Positions 30,625 through 38,894 of a DNA stretch of 55,095 nt are shown piece after piece (the stretch's first letter is position 1; every line of letters begins with the position of its first letter). A model generated the notes under the pieces. It was not told the DNA's origin. It did no database searches and saw nothing but the letters and a program-made list of their open reading frames with translations. The position numbers and the translations under genes are program-made. This stretch comes from Planktothrix sp. FACHB-1365 (GTDB taxonomy: Bacteria > Cyanobacteriota > Cyanobacteriia > Cyanobacteriales > Microcoleaceae), in the NCBI RefSeq assembly GCF_014697575.1, contig NZ_JACJSC010000037.1, positions 1-55,095 of the forward strand, given 5' to 3'.

Positions 30625-31933
30625 TACTTTAACTCAGGGTTGGCGTTCTCTGAAGTTATGTTTAGCATTACACCGAGGGGATGAACAGCAAGCTCGAAAA
30701 ATCTTACAAGAGATTCGACGCTCAAATCCGCAGCTTTCAGGATTAGAAAAACTCTTTCAAGATAAGTTAGAAGCCGATTATGAATTAAAGCAAAAACAGA
30801 AAGAAATTGTTCAGTTAAAGCACAAACTGAAACGCTTATCGCAATTAGATTCTCTCCCCTCAGAATTTTATTTTGACGAAAAAAAGCCTATTATTCCTAC
30901 TCAAAATATCATTGATCATATTACCCAAAAATTTAATTTAATAGATCAGGATTATTCTTTCATTCAATGTACAGGGATTGATTTAGAAATTTTTAGTGAT
31001 TTTGAATTGAATTTGGCTGTTTTTATTGAAGATGAATTTAAACAAATGAGTCAAAGAAAAAATTTTGAGGCTTCCTTAACAGAAGCAGTTCAAGATTTGA
31101 ATGGATTAAAATCTGGGGAAGATCCTAAATATTCTTTTGAATTGAGTCCTTATGTGTATTTGTTGCGCTATTTCTTAACTAATGTTTATGGGGCTTATTT
31201 AGCATGGTTTTTAATCTATAAAACCGGGTTATTATCCAAACATATCAAGATTTTAGATATTGCGGCTGGCCCAGGCACCATGATTTATGGTTTGGATTTA
31301 TTTCTGAGAAGCAGTCATTTAGGGCTGAATTCGTCGGAGTTTCAAATTGCCTATTATTCTTTGGAAAAACAAGCGAAATTCCAATATCGCGGACTTCAAT
31401 TTTGGCGACGATACGTTGAACAACTTCCCCAACCAACTAATGCGTATTTCCGGTTTGATACTTGTGATCTATTAGGAGATTTCTCTAATTTTGATAAAAT
31501 GCCGAAACAATTTTTTAATTTTATTATTATTTCCCATTGTTTCTTTTATCAATCCCAAATCAGACAAAAGGCAAATACTAATTTTCAATATATTTTTAAT
31601 CGCTGTTTACAACCAGATGGTTATGTGCTATTCATTGTTCAAGATAAGAAATTATTCAAAGGGTTTAATTTCACACATCGACAAGACTATCATAAAGCAG
31701 ATAGTGTAATGCAATCTTTTTTGGAAGAAATAGGTCTAAAATTAGTTTGGTATAAATATTTGACATCTACAGGAATGGGGGATCAAATGACTCCTGCTGA
31801 GTTTGGTAAATTTGCTCGTGAAAAATTGCCTCGTCAAAATTATATAAGCCCTCTTTGCCAAGACTATTTAAGCTTAAAACATGATCTTAATTATACAATT
31901 GACGATTATATAATTCTAGCCCAACGTAAATAA
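30617..31933 (+). CDS. Class I SAM-dependent methyltransferase with helical N-terminal domain
   Basis: A protein of about 438 residues. The first ~80 residues are helical and coiled (LEADYELKQKQKEIVQLKHKLKRL). A middle segment contains SPYVYLLRYFLTNVYGAYLAWFL, and the methyltransferase core starts with ILDIAAGPGTMIYGLDLFLR (motif I, acidic residue and G-x-G) near 212. Motif IV is FNFIIISHCFFYQ. No target-recognition domain is obvious and I do not recognise the substrate; tRNA, protein and small-molecule targets all remain possible. The frame opens at a TTG at 30611, but the ATG at 30617 overlaps the radical SAM stop by eight bases, implying an operon and perhaps a shared pathway. Confidence 0.78.
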   Translation: MINTLTQGWRSLKLCLALHRGDEQQARKILQEIRRSNPQLSGLEKLFQDKLEADYELKQKQKEIVQLKHKLKRLSQLDSLPSEFYFDEKKPIIPTQNIIDHITQKFNLIDQDYSFIQCTGIDLEIFSDFELNLAVFIEDEFKQMSQRKNFEASLTEAVQDLNGLKSGEDPKYSFELSPYVYLLRYFLTNVYGAYLAWFLIYKTGLLSKHIKILDIAAGPGTMIYGLDLFLRSSHLGLNSSEFQIAYYSLEKQAKFQYRGLQFWRRYVEQLPQPTNAYFRFDTCDLLGDFSNFDKMPKQFFNFIIISHCFFYQSQIRQKANTNFQYIFNRCLQPDGYVLFIVQDKKLFKGFNFTHRQDYHKADSVMQSFLEEIGLKLVWYKYLTSTGMGDQMTPAEFGKFAREKLPRQNYISPLCQDYLSLKHDLNYTIDDYIILAQRK

Positions 31934-32191
31934 TAGAGGTTGATTTTGAATTATATCTCATCTCTACAATCTCAGATTACAAATTATTGAAAATTACCAT
32001 AGATTTATATCAATGGTTTTCATTAATTATGAAAATACTATTTTTCATTCAAACACTTCAGTAACGCTGTTTCGGGATGATTGGATAAATTTTTAACAAT
32101 AGTATTGCATTAACGGACTCTAACTTATATATTGAGACTAATTTGCTTTATTCTCTAGCATCATCTATTCAACTTCAATTCACCTTTCACT

Positions 32192-32650
32192 ATGTCCCGC
32201 AAAAAAACATTTTTTGAATCCCTAACCCATTGGTTTAGCGACGAACATTTTTTAATGATATTAGAAGAAGTTCAAGTTGCGATCGCTAAAACCTTATCCC
32301 TTGCAATGGTGGTGATCATTGTAGTTTGTTGCGGTCAATTAATTTTATATTTAACTCAAAAATTACTAACGGATTCTACTTTGATATTTAAAGTTTCTTT
32401 ATTTGAAATTTTTGGATTGTTTTTAAATGTTTTAATTGCATTAGAAATATTAGAAAATATATCATCCTATTTGAAAAAGCACGTTATACAAGTTGAATTA
32501 GTCATTATTACTTCTTTAATCGCAGTCGGTAGAAAAATTATTATTTTTGATTTGGATAAAAAATCAGGTGAAGATTTAATTGGTCTGGCTTTGGCTGTTT
32601 TAGCATTGTCAATTAGCTATTTAATTGTGCGATTAAATAAAGGAAAGTAA
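32192..32650 (+). CDS. PsiE-like membrane protein
   Basis: A 152-residue protein with four transmembrane helices (about 35-55, 62-85, 97-112 and 128-145). Short soluble ends and the LNVLIALEILENISSYLKKHVIQVELVIITSLIAVGRKIII block match the phosphate-starvation-inducible E (PsiE) family. Despite the name, the function is not established. No pho-box-like direct repeat was recognised upstream, so phosphate control is not supported here. It has its own 250-base AT-rich upstream region, in which I see nothing else, and is followed by a 216-base gene-free stretch. Confidence 0.85.
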   Translation: MSRKKTFFESLTHWFSDEHFLMILEEVQVAIAKTLSLAMVVIIVVCCGQLILYLTQKLLTDSTLIFKVSLFEIFGLFLNVLIALEILENISSYLKKHVIQVELVIITSLIAVGRKIIIFDLDKKSGEDLIGLALAVLALSISYLIVRLNKGK

Positions 32651-32866
32651 TTTTTTTAATCCTTCTTAAATTGTTAGAGGATATTTAACCTAGAGGTGAC
32701 AATCCCTAAAAAAATAACAATATGTATAGCAACATACAAATTTTTGTCCCTTAAATCCCCTTTTAAAAACATAAGTTCACAAATTGTATCATCCTATCAA
32801 GCCAAGATCAACTAAACTAACAACCAACCAGAAACTCAGGATTTAGTCTAGTTAACGCTTAATTCT

Positions 32867-35800
32867 ATGGAAACCCTATTAAACCAATTTTGGCATTTTG
32901 TTTCAGGAGCATTTACCCTTAACCCAGATGTCTTTAAAGAAATTAGCACCCTACCCAATAGGTTAACGATCGCATTAATGATTGTTCTAGCGGCGGGTTT
33001 ATCTCAATCCATTGGACAATGTATTGTTTTATTCGCCAATAAAGTTAAACCTGTTCGGTTTGTATTAAGTTTAGGAATTTCTGCGATTGTTTTTACCCTC
33101 AGTTATGGATTATGGGCAACAAGTATTTGGATTACCAGTAGTTTAATTTTCAAGATCCCACTCAGTTTTAGCTTGATTTTTACAATCGTAGGGGTGAGTT
33201 ACGCCCCCCAAATGTTAGGGTTTTTAATCGGTTTACCTTATTTAGGAATTGCCATTGGGGTATTCCTTTCAATTTGGAGTTTACTCGCTCAATTTGTAGG
33301 ATTAGAAACCATTGCCATTTTTGATGATTGGTCAGCTTTTATTTGTACTTTAATCGGGTGGGTTGTCTTACAAATTCTGCAACGAACCATTGGTCGTCCG
33401 ATTTTAGCATTTAGCCGTTGGTTATCAAATTGGGCGGCGGGTACTTCATTAATTACAGACCCAAAACAATTAGAGCAAATGCTGATGGATGGCAGTGATC
33501 CGCAACTGGTTACTGTTGGTAAAGAACTTTGGTTAGAAGCAGAACAGCAAGAAGAAACACCCCAACGAAAACCCTCATCAATTATTAAATTTATTGCTCT
33601 AGCAGCCTTAGCTTTATTATTAATTTTAATCTTGACCCCCACCGATAAAAATCCTTTTTACATCTGGTTTGGATTATTAAATGATTCTTTCCGATTGGCT
33701 TTAAAATTAATTCAATATAGTTTAATCGCCCTGTTAATTTCTATTATTTTAACTCCCCTAGAATCCTTAAGCTGGTGGGCGGGATGGTATGGAGTTCAAC
33801 CGTTACAAAATCCGGGGAAATTAGTATCAGAAGCTTGCCCAGATACTCCCATCAATCATTATGTTGTGTATTTAGATGGCATCAATCAAGGTTCCTATCA
33901 ATATTTACCTGAAGTTGAACGCTTTTTAGATGATTTAGCAGCAGCCACTCCTGATAATATTGCCATTGTTAAAGGGATTATGCCCTATTCTGTCACCAAT
34001 AATCCCTTAACTCAAAATCGACCTTTTGCCTTTTTGTGGCGCATTGTAGACTCGATGGCGGTTAACAATCCTGCCAATCCCATTGGGTTTATTATTAATG
34101 CTCGTAATATTGTCTCAGTGGCGGTTTCAGCCGATCCTCGTTATGGCCCAATTCAAAATCAAGGTTTAGCGCAGGTTTTGTATAATAGTTTACTTAACTA
34201 TGGTTATCCCCTCGGTAGTTCGATTCCGGTGACGTTAATTGGCTATAGCGGTGGTGGTCAGATGTCAATGGGGGCTGTAACCTTCCTCAAACGCACTCTC
34301 AATGCTCCGATTACGGTAATTTCCATTGCAGGGGTCATCAGTGGAAATACGGGGGCAATGGTGACAGAACATCTCTATCATCTGGTGGGTGAAAAAGATA
34401 GTGTTGAAAAAGTGGGCGCAATTATTTTCCCTGGACGCTGGCCAATTGCGTTATTATCCAATTGGAATTGTGCTAAACGCCGAGGAAAAATTAGTTTTAT
34501 TTCTTTAGGGCCCGTCGGACACAATATGATGGGTGGCCCGATGGGAGATGAGAAACTCCTAAATGGTAAAACGTTTCTGGAACAAACCGTTGATATTGTC
34601 ACCGGAATTTTATTAGAAAATTGGGAACTGACCGGGTTAGCGCCGGAAACGTTGAAAAAACCCAGTAACTATGAACGCTACAAACGAGCGGCTTTTAATC
34701 ACATTAATTATTATCCGATTCAACAAACCCTTGATTCTCCCTATTATCAACCCGTAGGAACGTGGATTGGTCGCTTAATTTTACCGGAAGAATCAGATCG
34801 TCAGCGCGTCAAAGGCGTGTTGTTTGAAATTTATCATGCTGATGAGAAAAATCAACATCGCATCGGGCAAATTGTCAATTTGAGGTGGGATTTTGACAAC
34901 CCCACTGTTAAATTAAGAGTGCAATTAGTTACCCAGGATTTAAACTTTATTGAGCAGGTCAGAGTGAGTGAATCCCAGGGAAATATTCACCCGGAACGGA
35001 TTAATGGTTGGTCAAAAGTTGATCCTTTAGAATCCATCGCCGGAGCTAGACCCCAGGATGATGTGATTGTTGTGTTAAAAGATCCTGTGCTTTTAAAAGA
35101 TACGGGAGCAGAACCTCCAAGTCTTTATATTCAGCATGATCCTGTAGAAATTACCGGGCGATTTTATGGGTTAGTTACGGTTGTTCAAAATTTAGGAAAA
35201 GACCTGTTTTTAGTTCGTCATTATCAACCTGAATCTCAAGGATTTTACGGCCCCGAAGAACAAGTCTATTTACCTTCTGTTGTAGCTAATCGAGATGGGA
35301 TTTTGTCTTCGGTTAATCAAGATTTAGAACGCTCTCCAATTAATCCTTCAGGATGGTATATTTTTGGGCAAAAAAATATCGATGGTCAATTTGTAGTTCA
35401 AGCACTCGCACCTCGTCGATTATTTTCCCTGAATCCAGATGTTGTAATTTCGGGACAACAACAAACCCTAGATTATATTAATCATGAATACTGGAAAAAT
35501 AAAGTTACCCCCAAAGGGGAAATTAAGACGATTTTACTCAATCCTAATCAGGAGAATTCGATTTATTCTGTTCATCCTGAATCCCTTTGGCAAGAAGGCG
35601 ATCGCGCTTTATTAATGCACGTTTATGGAGGCATTGGAGGCCCTAATGGAGATCATACTCCCTTTGGGATTTACTTCGGACATTTTGCCTATGGCATAGC
35701 TACGGTTATACGCGATCGCATCACCCAAGAGTTACGCTTTAATATTGAGTATCGCCAAATTTATACCCATAATTGTGATGGGATTATTTCAGCCAATTTA

Positions 35801-36478
35801 GACTGGACACGCTACGCAGGTGATCGTCAATTTGGGTGGTTAGGATGTCGTCCTTTTACCGATATTCTGATTAAATTTCCTCCCCTAACTCAAGATTATG
35901 ATTTTGATGGGTTCAAATTTTCTCCCTTGGATTTTGTGATTAATGAACTTGATATTATGACGGCTCGATATCGCATTGGAGATGGTACGGGAACCACTTT
36001 TGTGAGTGCGATTAATTCCTGTTCTCAAGATTCCAGTCAAGCCTTGTACTTATCTCTCAGACGAATGCTGGCTCAATTTGAATTAAATCCCCTATTAATG
36101 AAATGGTTGCGAGAAAATCCTCACCATGAACAAACCGAACGATTCTTCCAATTAAATACCTTAGTAAGAAGTTTAGAAAAGATCTTAACACCGATGGGAA
36201 AAGTCAGGAAAGATTGGCAATACAGTGCCCCAACTTTAGGTCGTTTTCCCGAAGAAACTCCCTTAAAAACCTTGTCTCGATTAGCGGACAGTTGGCGATC
36301 TTTATTACCTCGATTAATTAACGATCAAATCGCCATGATCTTTCTACAATTAGGAGCTTATGTCTGGATTCTCCGTACCAATCAAGTCGGTGGAAACGAT
36401 TCCTCGATTGAACCCCTAATTCCTACAGATTTTTGGTTTGGTATTCCTAAACTGGAACACTTTAAATATGATTCATGA
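32867..36478 (+). CDS. Large membrane protein with alpha/beta-hydrolase domain
   Basis: A 1203-residue protein. Residues 1-190 have five to six transmembrane helices resembling a Yip1-type membrane domain (AAGLSQSIGQCIVLFANK, SYAPQMLGFLIGLPYLG). A charged loop (190-238) and two more helices (about 240-260, 280-298) follow. From 320 there is an alpha/beta-hydrolase: YVVYLDGIN strand, nucleophile motif G459-Y-S461-G-G-G, D511 and H552 (GPVGHNMMGG), a complete Ser-Asp-His set. Beyond 600 comes a ~600-residue extension with repeated beta-rich segments I cannot assign. Substrate is unknown; a lipase or esterase acting at the membrane is an inference. It stands alone upstream of desB. Confidence 0.75.
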   Translation: METLLNQFWHFVSGAFTLNPDVFKEISTLPNRLTIALMIVLAAGLSQSIGQCIVLFANKVKPVRFVLSLGISAIVFTLSYGLWATSIWITSSLIFKIPLSFSLIFTIVGVSYAPQMLGFLIGLPYLGIAIGVFLSIWSLLAQFVGLETIAIFDDWSAFICTLIGWVVLQILQRTIGRPILAFSRWLSNWAAGTSLITDPKQLEQMLMDGSDPQLVTVGKELWLEAEQQEETPQRKPSSIIKFIALAALALLLILILTPTDKNPFYIWFGLLNDSFRLALKLIQYSLIALLISIILTPLESLSWWAGWYGVQPLQNPGKLVSEACPDTPINHYVVYLDGINQGSYQYLPEVERFLDDLAAATPDNIAIVKGIMPYSVTNNPLTQNRPFAFLWRIVDSMAVNNPANPIGFIINARNIVSVAVSADPRYGPIQNQGLAQVLYNSLLNYGYPLGSSIPVTLIGYSGGGQMSMGAVTFLKRTLNAPITVISIAGVISGNTGAMVTEHLYHLVGEKDSVEKVGAIIFPGRWPIALLSNWNCAKRRGKISFISLGPVGHNMMGGPMGDEKLLNGKTFLEQTVDIVTGILLENWELTGLAPETLKKPSNYERYKRAAFNHINYYPIQQTLDSPYYQPVGTWIGRLILPEESDRQRVKGVLFEIYHADEKNQHRIGQIVNLRWDFDNPTVKLRVQLVTQDLNFIEQVRVSESQGNIHPERINGWSKVDPLESIAGARPQDDVIVVLKDPVLLKDTGAEPPSLYIQHDPVEITGRFYGLVTVVQNLGKDLFLVRHYQPESQGFYGPEEQVYLPSVVANRDGILSSVNQDLERSPINPSGWYIFGQKNIDGQFVVQALAPRRLFSLNPDVVISGQQQTLDYINHEYWKNKVTPKGEIKTILLNPNQENSIYSVHPESLWQEGDRALLMHVYGGIGGPNGDHTPFGIYFGHFAYGIATVIRDRITQELRFNIEYRQIYTHNCDGIISANLDWTRYAGDRQFGWLGCRPFTDILIKFPPLTQDYDFDGFKFSPLDFVINELDIMTARYRIGDGTGTTFVSAINSCSQDSSQALYLSLRRMLAQFELNPLLMKWLRENPHHEQTERFFQLNTLVRSLEKILTPMGKVRKDWQYSAPTLGRFPEETPLKTLSRLADSWRSLLPRLINDQIAMIFLQLGAYVWILRTNQVGGNDSSIEPLIPTDFWFGIPKLEHFKYDS

Positions 36479-36576
36479 TCCCCAAACCTTCTAAAAATGG
36501 CCCAATGCTGAACACAATTTAAGATTTATTGCGAAAATGAACGTCTAATAACGGTAAAATAAATTCCGTTCAGAAC

Positions 36577-36645
36577 CCCCAGTTTAGGTTAGCATCCCAA
36601 ACCCTGATGTTTGTGATTCAATTTGGGATGACCACAAAACTGGGG
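36577..36645 (+). promoter_or_regulatory. Nested stem-loop in the desB leader
   Basis: An outer stem CCCCAGTTT (36577-36585) / AAACTGGGG (36637-36645) encloses an inner stem CATCCCAAA (36593-36601) / TTTGGGATG (36622-36630). Both are perfect 9-bp pairs. It ends just before the possible TTG (36647) and GTG (36674) starts of the desaturase. There is no T-run, so it is unlikely to be a terminator. A structured leader controlling translation or mRNA stability is plausible, but the mechanism is not shown. Confidence 0.7.
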
Positions 36646-36673
36646 ATTGTTCATAAGGTCAAATCAAAACTTC

Positions 36674-37756
36674 GTGCAATTATCCAATCGTTCTAACCAG
36701 TCAACCCTAAACCCGTTACCGAGTACAACCTCAGAGTTACCCTTTACTCTTCAAGACGTGAAAGCTGCGATTCCCGCCTACTGCTTTGAACCCTCGGTGT
36801 GGAAATCTCTGAGTTACTTCTTTATTGATATTTCCATCATTGCAGCCCTTTATTTCATCGCCTATAAACTCGATTCTTTGCTATTTTTCCCCATTTTTTG
36901 GGTGATGCAAGGAACGATGTTTTGGGCGTTATTTGTTGTGGGCCATGATTGCGGTCATGGGTCTTTCTCAAAAATCAAATGGCTCAATAACTTAATTGGC
37001 CATCTTTCCCATATCCCCATTCTGGTTCCCTATCACGGTTGGCGAATTAGCCACAGAACTCATCACGCCAATACAGGAAATATTGACACCGATGAAAGTT
37101 GGTATCCGGTCACGGAAACTAAGTTTAATATCATGCCTTGGTATGAAAAGCTATTTCGCTTTTATCTGCCTTTACTCGCTTATCCGATTTATCTATTTCG
37201 GCGCTCTCCCAATCGTCAAGGGTCTCATTTTCTTCCTAGTAGTCCCCTATTTAAACCCTCGGAAAAATGGGATATTATTACCAGTACATCCCTGATGATT
37301 GTCATGGTAGGGTTTTTAGGATTCCTAACTTATCAGTTTGGATGGCTGTTTTTTGTCAAATACTATTTCATGCCCTATTTAGTATTTGTAATATGGCTGG
37401 ATTTAGTCACTTATTTACATCATACGGAAGCTGATATTCCCTGGTATCGGGGGGATGATTGGTATTTCCTGAAAGGAGCATTATCGACTATTGACCGCGA
37501 TTATGGCTTTATTAACCCGATTCATCATGATATTGGGACTCACGTTGCTCACCACATTTTCTTGAGTATTCCCCACTATCATTTAAGAACAGCCACAGAA
37601 GCGATTAAACCCCTTTTAGGTGACTATTATCGTTACTCGGCTGAACCCGTTTGGAAGAGTTTTATTCAATCTTATTGGTCTTGTCATTTTGTTCCTGATA
37701 ATGGTTCAAAAGTGTATTATCAATCCGGTTGGAATTCTGACAAAACCGTTGATTAA
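36674..37756 (+). CDS. desB: Omega-3 (delta-15) acyl-lipid fatty acid desaturase
   Basis: This membrane di-iron desaturase introduces the omega-3 double bond into acyl lipids. The three histidine boxes are HDCGHGSF, HRTHHANTGN and, near the C-terminus, HHDIGTHVAHHIF, all intact. FYPIFW-like helices, FRRSPNRQGSHF and IPWYRGDDWYFLKGALSTIDRDYGFINP agree closely with DesB sequences I remember. An ELPFTLQDVKAAIP block follows a short variable N-terminus. The frame opens at a TTG (36647); the GTG at 36674 gives 360 residues, the usual length, and is preferred, though no strong ribosome site decides it. Related genes are cold-induced, and the leader stem-loop may take part. Confidence 0.93.
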   Translation: MQLSNRSNQSTLNPLPSTTSELPFTLQDVKAAIPAYCFEPSVWKSLSYFFIDISIIAALYFIAYKLDSLLFFPIFWVMQGTMFWALFVVGHDCGHGSFSKIKWLNNLIGHLSHIPILVPYHGWRISHRTHHANTGNIDTDESWYPVTETKFNIMPWYEKLFRFYLPLLAYPIYLFRRSPNRQGSHFLPSSPLFKPSEKWDIITSTSLMIVMVGFLGFLTYQFGWLFFVKYYFMPYLVFVIWLDLVTYLHHTEADIPWYRGDDWYFLKGALSTIDRDYGFINPIHHDIGTHVAHHIFLSIPHYHLRTATEAIKPLLGDYYRYSAEPVWKSFIQSYWSCHFVPDNGSKVYYQSGWNSDKTVD

Positions 37757-37775
37757 AGACTGATCAATTCAGATG

Positions 37776-37807
37776 CGGGGTTTCAGGTTAGAAATCCCGT
37801 TTTTTTT
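37776..37807 (+). terminator. Intrinsic terminator of desB
   Basis: CGGGGTTTC (37776-37784) pairs over nine bases (one G-U) with GAAATCCCG (37791-37799) across a six-base loop, followed by eight T (37800-37807). It sits 20 bases after the desB stop codon. Confidence 0.9.
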
Positions 37808-37815
37808 CCTTTTTA

Positions 37816-37932
37816 ATATGAAATCCAATTATAGATGCTACAGATGATCCTTCCTAACCCTACCCCGTAGAGACGTTGTATGCAACGTCTCTACGGGGGT
37901 GAATTTGTAGCATTCTTTTCGGGATGTCATAT
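37816..37932. mobile_element. MITE-like element, copy A
   Basis: A 117-bp element with terminal inverted repeats ATATGAAATCC (37816-37826) and a decayed GGATGTCATAT (37922-37932). Its centre is a long hairpin, CCCCGTAGAGACGTTG (37863-37878) pairing with CAACGTCTCTACGGGG (37883-37898). The whole element is repeated in reverse orientation at 45438-45552. It carries no coding capacity. Confidence 0.88.
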
Positions 37933-37997
37933 AAAATTTGAAAAATTAACTCTGAATTTGATATCATCAAGTTTATATTAAGTTAAAGTATCTGTTT

Positions 37998-38348
37998 ATG
38001 TCTTTTTACAACCAAAACCTAGAAGCATTTCTGCAACTGTTACAGGAACAACCTCAATTATTTACCGAGTCAAAACGTCAAGAATTACTTGCTGTAATTG
38101 AACCGCTACCGGATGACATTGAAACGTTATCTATTGCGATCGCAAGTTGGTATGAAACTGATGATGAAATTGTTGATGCTCAATTAGAAATCCTGAATAA
38201 TTCTATTTTAATGGCTAATAATTCTTCTGGCGATCGCACCACCGAATTAGCATTAGCCCGTTTTCCTAAAAATAACATTGACGATGTTCCTAAACCCAAT
38301 CAACCGTTAAACAAAGAAACCTTAAAAAAGGCTATTCAAACATTATAA
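37998..38348 (+). CDS. Small acidic protein of unknown function
   Basis: A 116-residue soluble protein that I do not recognise. The first half is helical (LEAFLQLLQEQPQLFTESKRQELLAVIEPL) with an acidic DDIETLSIAIASWYETDDEIVDAQLEIL segment. The tail is proline/asparagine-rich and ends NKETLKKAIQTL. There is no signal peptide or membrane helix. Two HIP1 octamers (near 38136 and 38230) lie inside the reading frame. It is flanked by a MITE on the left and a repeat palindrome on the right. It is likely a real gene because codon use resembles its neighbours, but no partner is evident. Confidence 0.7.
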   Translation: MSFYNQNLEAFLQLLQEQPQLFTESKRQELLAVIEPLPDDIETLSIAIASWYETDDEIVDAQLEILNNSILMANNSSGDRTTELALARFPKNNIDDVPKPNQPLNKETLKKAIQTL

Positions 38349-38398
38349 CTAAAATCTTAATTAACCCCTCTCTATCAACTGATAACGGATAACTGGTA

Positions 38399-38422
38399 CA
38401 GACGCGCCATGGCACGTCTCTA
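38399..38422. repeat. GAGACG...CGTCTC palindrome, second copy
   Basis: Same CAGACGCGCCATGGCACGTCTCTAC-type palindrome as at 26091, lying between two convergent genes next to a TGATAACTG heptamer remnant. Confidence 0.7.
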
Positions 38423-38435
38423 CTGATAACTGTAA

Positions 38436-38894
38436 TTATTGAATTTTAACATTTAATTGATAGGTTGCATTTCCACGAGTTCCCCCAACAATAATTTCAT
38501 ACGTTCCGGTTGCGGGTAATTTTAAACTAGATTGAGTGGCTTCTGTTTTTAAAACCTGTCCATTGGGAGCAATAACATCAAAAACAGCATTATTTTCTAA
38601 CGATGTCATTTTAACATCCATTCTCTGTCCTTGATTCGCTTTTAATAAATAAATATCTCGACTTCCCCGAACAACAGATTGGGACACAGTAGCTGAATTT
38701 TTCCCCGGTGCGAAACGAATTTGAGAAACTAAACACGGTTGTTTTTTATAAACCACTCGTCCCGTATTCAGAGAATCAGATGTTAACGTCCAGGTTTCTT
38801 TCGTTTTTTGAGTATCTAACTCAATTTTTGTGGTAATATTTAACGATAATTTATTGCCATTTTTTGTTCCTTGTAACGTTTGAATATAGGACGT
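38436..38894 (-). pseudogene. Secreted PPC-domain protein, C-terminal part (split by IS)
   Basis: This 152-codon block, open from the element junction to the stop, begins T-S-Y-I-Q-T-L-Q-G-T-K and ends with a bacterial pre-peptidase (PPC)-like beta domain: the QRMDVKMTSLENNAVFDVIAPNG strand and TGTYEIIVGGTRGNATYQLNVKI. It is the remainder of the gene whose N-terminus is at 40278-40553. Removing the element at 38895-40277 joins the parts in frame at ...K-E-S-Y/T-S-Y-I..., giving a protein of about 244 residues. An internal ATG (38756) could still yield the PPC domain alone, but without a signal peptide. Confidence 0.85.

Noticed and set aside
31934-32191. tRNA or small RNA gene in the AT-rich gap before the PsiE-like gene
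   Set aside because: No cloverleaf, no TTC-loop sequence and no terminator was found; it appears to be a plain promoter region.
36577-36650. Terminator for the large membrane hydrolase gene
   Set aside because: The stems are not followed by a T-run, and the structure is 100 bases beyond the stop and directly ahead of the desB start.
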